This document shows, piece after piece, positions 29,118-36,408 of a stretch of 41,270 nt of DNA. The notes below the pieces were generated by a model. The model had not been told where the DNA came from, ran no database searches, and saw only the letters and a program-made list of their open reading frames with translations. Within the stretch, counting starts at the first letter, position 1. Every line of letters starts with the position of its first letter. The DNA is from Planctomycetota bacterium (GTDB lineage Bacteria > Planctomycetota > B15-G4): contig JAJDER010000172.1 of NCBI GenBank assembly GCA_029259725.1, positions 1 through 41,270 of the forward strand, in the 5' to 3' direction. The position numbers were made by a program, and so were the translations under genes.

Positions 29118-32100
29118 GTGCGCGGAGTGCTGCTCGCCGCGATCGTGACGCTCGGGGCGGGTGGTTCCGTCGTGGCGCAGGGCATGGGCGAGGGGATCGA
29201 CTCCGGCTGCCTCTCGTGCCACGGCGGGATCGAGGAGATGCACCCCTGGTTGCCGCTCTCGTGCACCGACTGCCACGGCGGTGCGGGCGACGAGACGGTG
29301 CAGGCGCGCGCCCACGTCGCGCCCGCGGTCGGTTGGCCCGCCGACGAGCGGGTCATGCACGAGAACTTCGACCCGAAGGCCGTGCGCTTCCGCAATCCCG
29401 GCGACCTGCGCATCCTCGACCAGACCTGTGGGCGCTGCCACGCCGACCTGGTCGATCATCTCGCGCTGTCGCTGCACGGCACGACGGCCGGACATCTCAA
29501 CGACGGGCTCTACGAGAACGGCATCCTCGAGCGGCGCGCCTCGCGCTACGGCATCTTCCCCGTGGTGAACCCGTCGCCCGGCCCGCACGAACTCGACGAG
29601 CTGATCTCCATCGACCGGCTCCGCGGCGCCCGTCGGGATCGAGACCTCGGCGATCACTTCAGCGACCTGCCGCGCAAGGCCTGCATGCAGTGCCACCTGT
29701 ACAGCGACGGCTTCGCCGTGCGCGGGCGGCTGGGCATGGACGGCCTGTATCGTGGCTCGGGCTGCGCCGCCTGCCACGTGACCTACGCCGAGAACGGCAA
29801 GTCGCAGAGTTCCGACCCGGTGTCCGATCGCTTCGAGCCGGGCCACCCGGTGCGGCACGAGATGACCAGCGTGCCCCCGGTCGAGACCTGCGCGACCTGC
29901 CACGTCGGCGACGCGTCCATCGGCAACGGCTTTCGCGGCCTGGCCCAGCTGTATCCGAGCCAACCGGCCGGGCCCGACATCCCCGGCACGACCAACCGGC
30001 TGCTGGCCCAGCAGTTCTTCGTCTCCGATCCGCTGCTCACGCCGCCGGACATCCACCACGCCGCGGGCATGCACTGCATCGACTGCCACACCCGGGCCGA
30101 CATCATGGGCGACGGCAACCTGTATGGCGCGATGGAGCACGGCGTCGAGATCGAGTGCGTCGATTGCCACGGCACGCTCGGCGCGCGCAGCGACCTGTTG
30201 ACCTCGCGCGGCGGCGACCTGCCGCAGCTCGAGCAGCTCGGGGACCTGGTCGTGTTGCGCGGCAAGGTCGACGGCAAGGTGCGCCGCGTCAAGCAGGTCA
30301 TGGACGTGGTCGATCCCGAGAGCCCCGACTACAACGAGCGCGCCGCGCTGGCCATGACCCACGAGCACGACGGGCTGGAGTGCTACGCCTGCCACTCGGG
30401 CTGGAACACGAACTTCTTCGGTTTCCACTTCGATCGCAACGAGGCCTTCAGCCAGCTCGACCTGATCCGCGGCTCGCGTACCGAGGGTCGCGTGAGCACG
30501 CAGGAGCGCGTCTTCGCCACGCTGCGACAATTCGTGCTGGGCGTGAATCCGGAGGGCATGGTGGCGCCCTACATGGTGGGCTTCTCGACCATGGGGACCG
30601 TGCGCGGGCCCGACGGCGAGCCCCTGCCGGGTCTGGACCAGGCCTTGCCCGAGACCGCGGCGGGCCTGTCCGGCATGACCATGGTCCACCATCAGACGCA
30701 CACGACGCAGCCGGCCGCGCGCTCGTGCATCGAGTGCCACCGCAGCCCGGCCACCTGGGGGCTCGGCACCGGCGACGCGAACAGCAGCAGCTTCACCCTG
30801 GCCCGGGGGATGATCTACGTGGTCGGGGAGAGCGGGCTGGAGCTGATCCTGCTCGATCGCGAGAACCCGGCCAACAGCACCTACGTGTCGCGTTTGCCGC
30901 TGGGCGGCGCACGCAAGGTGGTCGTGGACAGCGATCCGGTCAGTGGGCGTGCCGGCACGGCCTTCGTGGTGATCGAGGGCGCCGGGGTCGCGTTGGTCGA
31001 CGTGCGTAACCCCGCGTTCCCCGCCGTGCGCGCGTTCGTCGCCGCCGGCGACGCGCGCAACGTGGCCCTGGCCGGGGATCTGCTGGTGATCGCCAACGGG
31101 CGCTTCGGCCTGCGCGTGGTCGACGTGGGCGATCGCGACCAGCCCGAACTCGTCTCGGATCTCACCACGCGCGAGGCGCGTGGGCTCTCGCTGCAGTGGC
31201 CGCGGGCGCTGGTGGCCGACGGGCCGGGCGGGCTCGTCATCGCCGATCTCTCCGTGCCGCGGCGGCCGCGCATCGTCGGGCAGGTGGACCTCGGGCCGGT
31301 GGACACGACCGGCGCGGCCGACGCCGAGGCCGTGGCGGCGACGTTCCAGTACGGGCGCCCGCGCGGACACCACGAGCGGACCGAGGCGCGCATGATCGCG
31401 GTGGTCGCCAACGGCGGGTTCGGGGCGATGCTCGTGGACGTCACCGAACCCAGCGACGCGAAGCTGTTCTCGAGGCGCCCCGACCGTCCCTACGGCGGCG
31501 GGACCCGCGCCGTCGACGTGGCGGTCACCAGCCGCTTCGACCTCGGTGACACCTCCGGGTTGCAACCCACGGTGGAACGCGACGTGGCCTACGTGCTGCT
31601 CTCCCAGCCCGATCGCTTCCGCGGTTCCACGCTCGTGTTGGACGTGACCGATCCGTCCAACCCGGCGCAGCTCGACCGCGTGAACGTCAACGGCAACGCG
31701 CCCTTCGGCGCGGCGCTGGTGCGCTCGTTCAATCCGCCGCAGCTCGTCTCGCGCTTCGTCCTGGCCACCGACAACGGCCTGCTGTTCCAGGACGTGACGC
31801 TCTCGGAGGACGCCACCAACGGTGAGCTGCTCGGGGCGCTGGCGGGGTCCTTCGACCTGGCCGCCGAGGCCTTCGCCTTCGACCGCATGCTGGACGAGAC
31901 CGGACGCCAGCTGAAGGACATCAGCCACGAGGACGCGCGCTACCTGTCCACCGCCGAGATCCACGCCGTGCTCTCGGTCCCCGGCGACGTGATCGGCACG
32001 CTGCAACCCGGCGGCCTGCGCCGCGCGGACCTGGCCCAGCGCTACGACGGTCAGGTGCTCGACGGCGGCGAGGTCAGCCGCGGCCGCTCGGACGCCGACG

Positions 32101-32813
32101 AGTTCGAGCGCACCGAACGGCTGCTGGCCGGCTATCGGCTCTCCCCCCAGGAGGACATGGCGCGCCTGGTGCGCCACGTCGATCCGCGCGACTTCGACAA
32201 GAACAACGACCGCGCGCTGAGCCGCGGAGAACTCGAGCGCCTGCTGTTCACCGCCCTGGACGGCAACGCCGACGGACGCCTCGACCTGCTGGAGTGGCCG
32301 CGTCATCCCGGCGCGGACCCCGGGCAGCTCGACCGCAACGGCGACGGGGCGGTGATGACCCACGAGATGGACGTGGGCGCGGACGTGCTGCGGTTCTACG
32401 ACGTGGATGGTGACGGGCGCGCGCGCTTCGACGAGTGGCCCTGGGAGGTGCCCGTCGGCAATCCGCTGCCGACGCTGCTCTACACCGACCTGGAGACCAT
32501 CCTGGATCTGCGCGACGACCCGGCCTTCCAGCGTCGCCGGCCCGAGATCACGGCGGTGCTGAGTTCGCGACGCGACAACGACGAGGCCGTGGACCTCGGC
32601 TACCTGATGGGGCTGCTGGCGGCGGCCCGCGCCAATCCGATCCGGGACATGGCCGGCGAACTCTCGCCCGGCGGCTTCCTGGAGCGCTGGGACCTGGACG
32701 CCGACGGGGCCGTCGAGCCCTGGGAGTGGCAGCCCTACCCGCGCCTCGCGGACCGTTGCGATCTCGACGGAAACGGTCGGATCGACCTCGATGACCGGCC
32801 CGATCGGGACTGA
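29118..32813 (+). CDS. Ten-haem c-type cytochrome with beta-propeller and EF-hands
   Basis: A 1231-residue exported protein. The signal peptide (1-20) is followed by ten CXXCH haem-attachment motifs: CLSCH (31-35), CTDCH (49-53), CGRCH, CMQCH, CAACH, CATCH, CIDCH, CVDCH, CYACH and CIECH, spread over about 520 residues. A beta-propeller region (about 555-900) with LVIVD-like repeats follows (GVALVDVRNP, GLRVVDVGDRDQPELV, GLVIADLSVPRRP). The C-terminus (about 1010-1230) has about six EF-hand-like loops, including DRNGDGAVMTHEM, DVDGDGRARFDEW and DLDADGAVEPWEW. It is predicted to carry electrons outside the cytoplasmic membrane. The GTG at 29118 has GAGG just upstream and lies 8 bp after the DUF1501-like stop. 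Confidence 0.88.
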   Translation: MRGVLLAAIVTLGAGGSVVAQGMGEGIDSGCLSCHGGIEEMHPWLPLSCTDCHGGAGDETVQARAHVAPAVGWPADERVMHENFDPKAVRFRNPGDLRILDQTCGRCHADLVDHLALSLHGTTAGHLNDGLYENGILERRASRYGIFPVVNPSPGPHELDELISIDRLRGARRDRDLGDHFSDLPRKACMQCHLYSDGFAVRGRLGMDGLYRGSGCAACHVTYAENGKSQSSDPVSDRFEPGHPVRHEMTSVPPVETCATCHVGDASIGNGFRGLAQLYPSQPAGPDIPGTTNRLLAQQFFVSDPLLTPPDIHHAAGMHCIDCHTRADIMGDGNLYGAMEHGVEIECVDCHGTLGARSDLLTSRGGDLPQLEQLGDLVVLRGKVDGKVRRVKQVMDVVDPESPDYNERAALAMTHEHDGLECYACHSGWNTNFFGFHFDRNEAFSQLDLIRGSRTEGRVSTQERVFATLRQFVLGVNPEGMVAPYMVGFSTMGTVRGPDGEPLPGLDQALPETAAGLSGMTMVHHQTHTTQPAARSCIECHRSPATWGLGTGDANSSSFTLARGMIYVVGESGLELILLDRENPANSTYVSRLPLGGARKVVVDSDPVSGRAGTAFVVIEGAGVALVDVRNPAFPAVRAFVAAGDARNVALAGDLLVIANGRFGLRVVDVGDRDQPELVSDLTTREARGLSLQWPRALVADGPGGLVIADLSVPRRPRIVGQVDLGPVDTTGAADAEAVAATFQYGRPRGHHERTEARMIAVVANGGFGAMLVDVTEPSDAKLFSRRPDRPYGGGTRAVDVAVTSRFDLGDTSGLQPTVERDVAYVLLSQPDRFRGSTLVLDVTDPSNPAQLDRVNVNGNAPFGAALVRSFNPPQLVSRFVLATDNGLLFQDVTLSEDATNGELLGALAGSFDLAAEAFAFDRMLDETGRQLKDISHEDARYLSTAEIHAVLSVPGDVIGTLQPGGLRRADLAQRYDGQVLDGGEVSRGRSDADEFERTERLLAGYRLSPQEDMARLVRHVDPRDFDKNNDRALSRGELERLLFTALDGNADGRLDLLEWPRHPGADPGQLDRNGDGAVMTHEMDVGADVLRFYDVDGDGRARFDEWPWEVPVGNPLPTLLYTDLETILDLRDDPAFQRRRPEITAVLSSRRDNDEAVDLGYLMGLLAAARANPIRDMAGELSPGGFLERWDLDADGAVEPWEWQPYPRLADRCDLDGNGRIDLDDRPDRD

Positions 32814-32841
32814 CCGCGGGACTGACCGCGGGACTGACCGC
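32806..32841. repeat. 12-bp tandem repeat across the cytochrome stop codon
   Basis: Three exact GGGACTGACCGC units (32806-32817, 32818-32829, 32830-32841), then a partial fourth. The stop codon TGA of the cytochrome gene falls in the first unit. Because the unit is four codons long, each copy supplies another in-frame TGA. Confidence 0.9.
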
Positions 32842-32891
32842 GGGGCTGTCGGGGGCGCCGCGGCGCGTGGATGAAGAGGGGGGCGCTGAGG

Positions 32892-32897
32892 TATAAG
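32892..32897 (+). promoter_or_regulatory. -10-like TATAAG upstream of lipA
   Basis: TATAAG, matching TATAAT at five of six positions, in the only AT-rich spot between the cytochrome and lipA. The -35 is unclear. The predicted leader to the GTG at 32992 is about 90 nt and would begin just before the hairpin at 32910-32935. Confidence 0.4.
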
Positions 32898-32909
32898 GAG
32901 GGGCCCAAT

Positions 32910-32935
32910 CCGGGGTGGCAAAGTGCCTTCCCCGG
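32910..32935 (+). other. Strong hairpin in the lipA leader
   Basis: CCGGGG-t-GGCA-aag-TGCC-tt-CCCCGG: 6-bp outer and 4-bp inner stems. A second hairpin, GGCCC-gctttt-GGGCC (32943-32958), follows. Alternatives are a terminator for the cytochrome operon or a structured 5' leader of lipA. The loop T4 is inside the second hairpin, not after it. Confidence 0.5.
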
Positions 32936-32991
32936 CCCCTCGGGCCCGCTTTTGGGCCTCCCCGCCCCCTCGGTCCGCAGGAGCGCCCGTC

Positions 32992-34005
32992 GTGCTCGAT
33001 TCCGATGCCCCGCACCCCGATGTGGCCCTCGGCGAGCGGTCCTCGGTCGCGGTGCGTCGGACCCGGGCAGGGCCCCTGGGACCCAAGCCCGACTGGCTGA
33101 AGATCCGACCGCCGGGGGGCCAGGCCTACGTGCGCATCAAGGCCGAGCTGCGCGCCCGCGGGCTGCACACGGTCTGCGAGGAGGCGCGCTGCCCGAACGT
33201 CGAGGAGTGCTGGGGCGGGGGGACCGCCACGCTCATGCTGATGGGCGACACCTGCACCCGCGCCTGCTCCTTCTGCGCGGTGAAGACCGGCCGCGCACCC
33301 GCCGCGCTGGACGCGACCGAGCCGGCCAAGTCCGCCGAGCAGGTCGAACTGATGGGCCTCGACTACGTGGTGCTGACCTCGGTGGATCGCGACGACCTGC
33401 CCGACGGCGGCGCCTCGCACTTCGCCGACACCGTGGCTGCCGTGCGCGAGCGCAACCCGCACACCCTGGTCGAGGTGCTGATCCCCGATTTCGGCGGCGC
33501 CGAGGGTCCGCTGGCCGCACTGGTGGCCTCGCGGCCCGACGTCATCGCGCAGAACCTCGAGACGGTGGAGCGGCTGACCCATCCGGTGCGCGATCCGCGC
33601 GCCGGCTACCGCACTACCCTGGACCTGCTGGCGCGGGTCAAGCACCTCGATGCCGGCATGCTCACCAAGTCCTCGATCATGCTGGGGCTGGGCGAGTCCG
33701 CCGACGAGATCCGGGCCGCGATGACCGACCTGCGGGCCGCCGGGGTCGACTTCCTCACCTTCGGCCAGTACCTGGCGCCGACGCGGCGCCATCACCCCGT
33801 GGTCCGCTACGTGACCCCGGAGGAGTTCGACCGCTGGCGCGTCGAGGGCGAGGCCATGGGCTTCCGCTACGTCGCGTCGGGACCGCTCGTGCGCAGCAGC
33901 TATCGCGCGGGGGAGTTCGCCATCCGTGCGGTGTTCGAGGAACGCCGCGCCCGGGCCGGGACATCGCGCCACGGACACACCCTGGACCGTCAGGGCGTGG
34001 CGTGA
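32992..34005 (+). CDS. lipA: Lipoyl synthase
   Basis: A 337-residue radical-SAM enzyme that inserts two sulfurs into protein-bound octanoyl groups to form lipoyl. The auxiliary cluster cysteines are in CEEARCPNVEEC (C-x4-C-x5-C). The radical-SAM motif is GDTCTRACSFCAV (C-x3-C-x2-C). SVDRDDLPDGGASHFA is typical. The C-terminal R-S-S-Y motif is present in VRSSYRAGE and supplies the conserved Ser ligand. GTG 32992 is chosen because AGGAG lies about 8 nt upstream; a GTG at 32923 would add a Pro/Arg-rich leader. It heads the 2-oxoacid dehydrogenase operon, 25 bp before the first E1alpha. Confidence 0.96.
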   Translation: MLDSDAPHPDVALGERSSVAVRRTRAGPLGPKPDWLKIRPPGGQAYVRIKAELRARGLHTVCEEARCPNVEECWGGGTATLMLMGDTCTRACSFCAVKTGRAPAALDATEPAKSAEQVELMGLDYVVLTSVDRDDLPDGGASHFADTVAAVRERNPHTLVEVLIPDFGGAEGPLAALVASRPDVIAQNLETVERLTHPVRDPRAGYRTTLDLLARVKHLDAGMLTKSSIMLGLGESADEIRAAMTDLRAAGVDFLTFGQYLAPTRRHHPVVRYVTPEEFDRWRVEGEAMGFRYVASGPLVRSSYRAGEFAIRAVFEERRARAGTSRHGHTLDRQGVA

Positions 34006-34030
34006 CCGACGCCGCCCCTCGGAGACCTCG

Positions 34031-35143
34031 ATGACCAGTACCGACATGCTCCAGATCATCGGCGAGAGCGGGCAGACCGTGTCCGAGGACGAGACCGGCC
34101 TGCCGCCGGAGAAGCTCGTCGAGATGTACGAGTGCATGCTGCGCACGCGCGCCATGGACGAGCGCATGATCAACCTGCAGCGCCAGGGCCGCATCGGCTT
34201 CTACGTCCCGTCCACGGGCGAGGAGGCGGCACAGGTCGGCAGCGGCATGGTCTTCGGCGCCGACGACTGGATCTTCCCCAGCTACCGCATGCCCGGCACG
34301 CTGCTCATGCGCGGTGCGTCGCCGCGGGCGATGATCGCCAACTGCTACGGCAACAGCGAGGACCTGTGTCTCGGGCGCCAGATGCCCGTACACTACTCGT
34401 TCGCAGAGCAGAACGTGGTCTCGATCAGCAGCCCGATCGGCACGCACATCATCCACGCCGTCGGCACGGCCTACGCCATGAGGCTGCGCAAGACCGACGC
34501 GGTCGCCGGCGTGTTCTTCGGCGACGGCGGCACGAGCAGCAACGACTTCCACAGCGGCATGAACTTCGCCGGCGTCTGGAAGTCGCCCTGCGTGTTCGTG
34601 TGCAGCAACAACCAGTGGGCCATCTCGGTGCCGTTCGAGAAGCAGACGGCGTCGGAATCGGTGGCGGTGAAGGCCAAGGCCTACGGCATGCCTGGCGTGC
34701 GCGTGGACGGCAACGACGTGCTGGCCGTGTACCAGGCCGTGAGCGCGGCAGTGGCCCGGGCGCGCGCCGGCGTCGGCCCGACGCTGCTCGAGCTGATGAC
34801 CTACCGCCGCGGGCCGCACAGTTCGTCGGACGACCCGACGCGCTACCGCGGCGACCAGGCCGACGAATGGCTCAGCCGCGATCCGATCCTGCGCTTCCGC
34901 AAGTTCCTGGAGCGCCAGGACCTGTGGAGCGAGGACCGGGAGCAGGAGTCGTCCACGCGGGTGAAGGACGAACTCAACGCGGCCATCAAGGAGGTCGAGA
35001 AGCTCCCGCCGCCACCCCTCGACACGATGTTCACCGACGTCTACGCCAAGGTGCCGAAGTTCCTGCGCGAGCAGTACGAGCACCTGATCGAGACCGAGGG
35101 CACCGGCCACGAGGCCGACCCGGACGCGGCCTTCCCACTCTGA
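34031..35143 (+). CDS. pdhA: 2-oxoacid dehydrogenase E1 alpha subunit, copy 1
   Basis: A 370-residue thiamine-diphosphate subunit of the heterotetrameric E1 that decarboxylates pyruvate or branched-chain 2-oxoacids. The ThDP/Mg site is GDGGTSSNDFHSGMNFA...NNQWAIS. GHSSSDD-like PHSSSDDPTRYR is the loop seen in branched-chain-type E1alpha. Also typical are LQRQGRIGFY and DDWIFPSYR. Substrate choice between pyruvate and branched-chain acids cannot be settled from motifs. GGAG precedes the ATG. It is paralogous to 38269-39372; both end in AFPL. The 129 bp after it hold no gene. Confidence 0.92.
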   Translation: MTSTDMLQIIGESGQTVSEDETGLPPEKLVEMYECMLRTRAMDERMINLQRQGRIGFYVPSTGEEAAQVGSGMVFGADDWIFPSYRMPGTLLMRGASPRAMIANCYGNSEDLCLGRQMPVHYSFAEQNVVSISSPIGTHIIHAVGTAYAMRLRKTDAVAGVFFGDGGTSSNDFHSGMNFAGVWKSPCVFVCSNNQWAISVPFEKQTASESVAVKAKAYGMPGVRVDGNDVLAVYQAVSAAVARARAGVGPTLLELMTYRRGPHSSSDDPTRYRGDQADEWLSRDPILRFRKFLERQDLWSEDREQESSTRVKDELNAAIKEVEKLPPPPLDTMFTDVYAKVPKFLREQYEHLIETEGTGHEADPDAAFPL

Positions 35144-35272
35144 CCGAGGCCCGGGCGCGGCAACGCGACGGCGCCCGGCGCGGGCCGGCACGACCACCCG
35201 ACACCACGACACGAAACGACAGCACGAACCGAGCGCGGCAGGACGGACGCCGCGCGAGCTCTTGAGAGAGAC

Positions 35273-36256
35273 ATGGCAGAGATCACCATCGTCCAGGCGG
35301 TGAACGACGCGCTGATGGAGGAGATGGGCCGCGACGAAGACGTGGTCGTCCTCGGCGAGGACGTGGGCGTCAACGGCGGCGTGTTCCGCTGCACCGCGGA
35401 CCTCTTCGACACGTACGGCGAGGATCGCGTCATCGACACGCCCCTGTCGGAGTCCGGCATCATCGGCGCGGCCATCGGCATGGCCCTCTACGGCCTGCGC
35501 CCCGTGCCCGAGATCCAGTTCTCCGACTTCATCTGGCCGGCCTTCGACCAGATCACGTCCGAGCTGGCCAAGATGCGCTACCGCTCGGGCGGGCAGTTCA
35601 CCTGCCCGATGGTGATCCGCACGCCCTACGGCGGCGGCATCCGCGGCGGTCACTACCACAGCCAGAGCCCCGAGGTGTACTTCACGCATACCTCGGGCCT
35701 GGTGGTCGTCGTGCCCAGTGACGCCTACGACGCCAAGGGCCTGCTCAAGGCCGCCATCCGCAGTCCGGATCCGGTGCTGTTCCTCGAGCCCAAGCGCATC
35801 TATCGCGCGCCCAAGACCGAGGTCCCCGAGGACGACGACTACATCGTCCCGCTGGGCAAGGCCGCCGTGCGCCGCGAGGGCACCGACTTCACCATCACCT
35901 GCTACGGCGCGATGGTCCCGGTGGCCGTGGAGGCCTGCGACAAGGCCGCCGATCAGCACGGCTGGAACGGCGAGGTGCTCGACCTGCGCACGCTGGTGCC
36001 GCTGGACGAGGACGCGCTGCTGGCCAGCGTGACCAAGACCGGTCGCCTGGTCACGCTGCAGGAAGCGCCCAAGTTCACCGGCTACAGCAGTGAGCTCTCG
36101 GCCATCGTGGCGGAGAAGGCCATCGACGTGATGGAGGCGCCGATCCGCCGCGTGGCGGGCTTCGACGTGCCCTTCCCCTTCACCCTCGAGCACGTCTACA
36201 TGCCCCACGCCGATCGCGTCCTGCGCGCGATCGAGGACGTCATGACCTACGAGTGA
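35273..36256 (+). CDS. pdhB: 2-oxoacid dehydrogenase E1 beta subunit
   Basis: A 327-residue partner of E1alpha, forming the ThDP site at the alpha-beta interface. Conserved features are VVLGEDVGVNGGVFR, DTPLSESGIIGAAIGMAL, EIQFSDFIWPAFDQI, TPYGGGIRGGHYHSQSPE (catalytic His region) and VLDLRTLVPLD. Length is usual for the family. GAGAGAG lies just before the ATG. Only one E1beta gene is present for two E1alpha genes. The last codons overlap a possible GTG of the downstream frame, but the E2 start is placed further on. Confidence 0.94.
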   Translation: MAEITIVQAVNDALMEEMGRDEDVVVLGEDVGVNGGVFRCTADLFDTYGEDRVIDTPLSESGIIGAAIGMALYGLRPVPEIQFSDFIWPAFDQITSELAKMRYRSGGQFTCPMVIRTPYGGGIRGGHYHSQSPEVYFTHTSGLVVVVPSDAYDAKGLLKAAIRSPDPVLFLEPKRIYRAPKTEVPEDDDYIVPLGKAAVRREGTDFTITCYGAMVPVAVEACDKAADQHGWNGEVLDLRTLVPLDEDALLASVTKTGRLVTLQEAPKFTGYSSELSAIVAEKAIDVMEAPIRRVAGFDVPFPFTLEHVYMPHADRVLRAIEDVMTYE

Positions 36257-36304
36257 ACCAGCTGACCTTTGATTGGGGTGGCCCCGAGCCGCCCGGCCCC
36301 GAGT

Positions 36305-36349
36305 CCCACGACACACAGTCCCACCACACACAGACCCACGACACACAGC
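36305..36349. repeat. 15-bp tandem repeat between E1beta and E2 genes
   Basis: Three tandem 15-bp units, CCCACGACACACAGT (36305-36319), CCCACCACACACAGA (36320-36334) and CCCACGACACACAGC (36335-36349). They lie in the 152-bp gap between the E1beta stop and the E2 start. Their CACA-rich composition is unlike the flanking sequence. Confidence 0.85.
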
Positions 36350-36408
36350 CCAACGCCCCGGGCGCCGCAGGCCGGCGCGCGAGCCGCAAGGCCAGAGAGA
36401 CAAGCGAG

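Noticed and set aside
36253..36408. E2 starting at the GTG that overlaps the E1beta stop
   Set aside because: It would add 52 residues encoded by CACA repeats before a lipoyl domain that normally begins the protein; the ATG at 36409 has purine-rich sequence upstream.
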